Below, in pieces: positions 62,412 to 64,000 of a DNA stretch of 64,000 nt. Made by a program: the position numbers and the translations under genes. How positions within the stretch are numbered: position 1 is the stretch's first letter; every line of letters begins with the position of its first letter. The stretch is from NCBI RefSeq assembly GCF_036894955.1, contig NZ_CP145905.1, positions 1,061,501 to 1,125,500 on the forward strand, in the 5' to 3' direction. The DNA comes from Paenibacillus sp. KS-LC4 (GTDB lineage: Bacteria > Bacillota > Bacilli > Paenibacillales > Paenibacillaceae). Below the pieces are notes generated by a model. It saw only the letters and a list, made by a program, of their open reading frames with translations, was not told where the DNA came from and searched no databases.

Positions 62412-62642
62412 TTGCGCAGTAAAAAATGTAGTCTTGCTGTGTTTGTCCTCATGCTAAGCTGTACCTTCTTGCTGGCCTCCTGTGAGGCTATTACGGCTCA
62501 AGCGATAACCCCGTCGGACGCGGGCTCAAGAGGAAATGGCGGAGCGGGGATGAACATACGACCAGATACAAATGGTATTCCAGGCATAGATGGAAGCAGG
62601 GTAGGAAGGAACGGGGATCAAGGAAGAGGCGGCAGGCCTTAA
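62412..62642 (+). CDS. Small Gly/Arg-rich lipoprotein
   Basis: A 76-residue lipoprotein. It has a TTG start with GGGGAGAGGTGAG upstream, a lipobox LASC (Cys24), and a mature part made almost only of Gly, Arg, Asn, Asp and Pro (GSRGNGGAGMNIRPD). No folded domain is apparent. It follows the GT-C-like gene by 31 bp and is probably in the same transcript. Confidence 0.65.
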   Translation: MRSKKCSLAVFVLMLSCTFLLASCEAITAQAITPSDAGSRGNGGAGMNIRPDTNGIPGIDGSRVGRNGDQGRGGRP

Positions 62643-62751
62643 ACATGCTTTTCAAATAGGTGTTTAGCGAATATGTTTTTGAAAAATAAAGGTATATGCA
62701 GAGCTTGTCGGCAGCTTGGCCGGCTATAGCTCTTAGACTGCGACAATACTT

Positions 62752-62782
62752 AAGGGGCTTGCTGAATGGCAGCTCCCTTTTG
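62752..62782 (+). terminator. Rho-independent terminator
   Basis: The arms AAGGGGC/GCTCCCTT are followed by TTTGTTT. After it, an 8-codon frame (MKQYPNVYV-stop region at about 62807) with GAGAGG upstream is too short to judge. Confidence 0.65.
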
Positions 62783-62901
62783 TTTATTGAAGTAATGGAG
62801 AGGACAATGAAACAATATCCAAATGTTTACGTCTAAATAGCAGAAGGGAAAATTATACGGGTAAGAATCTGAAGCCCTCGTTTTGGGAAGGAGAATCTAT
62901 A

Positions 62902-63447
62902 ATGGACAGCTCCAATCAAATGATACGTACAATGGTAATACTCATGACAATTACTATCTTGATGCTGTTAGTCGGCTGCAAAAACAGCAATGTGCCTGCT
63001 GAATCTATGACTCCCAGTACTGATTCGAGTTTAACACCGAGTTCAACACCGACTTCAACGTTACCTCAAGCACCTTCTAAGACACCAAGTCCGACACAAA
63101 ACGGAGAAACTAAAACATTTATTTATGGTGGACTTAAACTTGAGGTAACAAATGTCTACGAGGTTCGAACCGAAAGCATGAACGATGACGGAGGTAATCC
63201 ACGAGAGTACAGTGTGTTTGTCTGCTATCCCAACGCAACTGTTACCGTATTAACCGCCGATATGAGTGATAGTAATTTCACTGCCGATGGAAAGTCTCAT
63301 GCAAATTGGGGTGTGTTTTTGGCGTCTGGTGAACGGAAAGATATCGTGGACAACATGGATTCATTTAATATCACCCCAGATATACTCGGCATTTATAACC
63401 TCGAATCGAGCAATGAGGTTTTGAAATTAGAGAAAAAAAATGACTGA
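62902..63447 (+). CDS. Lipoprotein of unknown function
   Basis: A 181-residue lipoprotein: signal with lipobox LVGC (Cys26), a Ser/Thr/Pro linker (about 32-68) and a beta-rich domain of about 110 residues (TFIYGGLKLEVTNVYEVR, YSVFVCYPNATVTVLTADMS). The domain resembles small DUF4352-like beta-sandwiches in overall pattern, but I cannot assign it. The ribosome site is GGAAGGAG. Confidence 0.75.
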   Translation: MDSSNQMIRTMVILMTITILMLLVGCKNSNVPAESMTPSTDSSLTPSSTPTSTLPQAPSKTPSPTQNGETKTFIYGGLKLEVTNVYEVRTESMNDDGGNPREYSVFVCYPNATVTVLTADMSDSNFTADGKSHANWGVFLASGERKDIVDNMDSFNITPDILGIYNLESSNEVLKLEKKND

Positions 63448-63968
63448 AAAACCTAATGAATGATCTTTTACAAGGTTGAAATGGATTGAACTACCAGCAG
63501 CGTTACCTCAATCCGAACAGTCCGGTCACGTGGGGTATTATGTATTTAGAATTGGAAAGCGGCAAAGCGTTGAAGACATAGAAAGAAGCGATAACCGTAT
63601 TTAGTAAACTAAACACTGAAAAACATTTGAGCAATAAGCTGACACCTGCATGCAACTGGGGTCAGCTTATTTGGCATTCGCTGCGCCCGAGCCTCGTCGT
63701 GCTTCGTCGATGGATATTTCCTCATACCCAACGTAATTGAAGGCCTATATACGATCCAAGGGCAAGTAGGCCGAAGTAAGGGAAATACCACCCATAATAT
63801 AGGTGGTTAAATCTATAATTTGTTAAGTTGTATTGAAATCGCTTACATTCTATAATTATCAAGTAATAGCGTCTTGCCACCTTTACGTCGAGAATAGCTG
63901 CGGCAATTGTTAGTACGGAATAATGGTGTCCAAGTCGATGCAAGGCGTGCTCAGATAGGGGTGAGGTT
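63448..63968. other. Intergenic region
   Basis: No gene is supported. A perfect 11-bp hairpin AATAAGCTGAC/GTCAGCTTATT at 63633-63671 followed by TGG is a probable terminator. Two short open stretches are without start signals. Confidence 0.5.
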
Positions 63969-64000
63969 ATGTGGAACGTGCTGTTGGTTGATGATGAGCC
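63969..64000 (+). CDS. Response regulator, first codons only
   Basis: GGGGTGAGG precedes an ATG opening MWNVLLVDDE, the strand 1 and acidic pair of a receiver domain. The gene runs off the window. Paenibacillus genomes carry many YesN-type AraC regulators that start this way, but the output domain is not visible. Confidence 0.8.
   Translation, partial: MWNVLLVDDE

Overview
The window looks like a chromosome segment of a Paenibacillus-type Firmicute. Supporting signs are strong AGGAGG ribosome sites, frequent TTG/GTG starts, S-layer-homology (SLH) surface proteins, a GH11 xylanase, YerB/YerC-like genes, a DgkB-RlmCD gene pair and many two-component systems. This is inferred from gene content; no rRNA or tRNA gene is present to confirm it.

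Layout. 1-12.5 kb is ordinary core DNA: the end of a response regulator with its kinase, a 39-aa membrane peptide, a thioredoxin-like protein, an alpha/beta hydrolase, a YerB-like lipoprotein, a DUF47-Pit phosphate pair, a YqfQ/VrrA-like protein, a TrpR-like regulator, a CbiX-type chelatase, diacylglycerol kinase and the 23S rRNA methyltransferase RlmCD.

12.5-39.7 kb is a mosaic, mostly A/T-rich accessory region. It starts exactly at the 3' end of rlmCD, and extra degenerate copies of that gene tail occur at 12.59, 14.61 and 29.28 kb, as expected if mobile elements repeatedly used the gene end as an attachment site. It holds transposase remnants and two predicted defence clusters. Cluster 1 (15.0-23.3 kb) is a cytosine-C5 methyltransferase divergent from a three-gene set: a protein with two GHKL ATPase modules, a divergent phospho-receiver protein and a protein with a PD-(D/E)XK-like nuclease signature. 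It ends directly on the decapitated remains of a DUF3427 helicase gene, which is followed by a Nudix gene. Cluster 2 (33.7-39.6 kb) is an HNH nuclease, a 1182-aa Mrr-like nuclease/STAND NTPase and a second nuclease-domain protein. Between them lie an XRE-methyltransferase fusion, a serine hydrolase, a ketopantoate-reductase-like gene with a divergent TetR regulator, a transglutaminase-like protein, and decayed fragments of SLH, dockerin-type, amidohydrolase, kinase and response-regulator genes.

40.1-64 kb returns to core-like composition: an AlkD-type repair protein, DUF4256, a BTAD response regulator coupled to a double-kinase hybrid sensor, a large repeat-rich SLH protein, a WYL regulator with a DJ-1/PfpI protein, DUF3224, xylanase, an FGE-type lipoprotein, and a TetR-controlled dihydrolipoyl-dehydrogenase/efflux operon whose end is cut off against an equally truncated secreted-protein gene. 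A GT-C-like membrane protein, two small lipoproteins and the first codons of another response regulator close the window.
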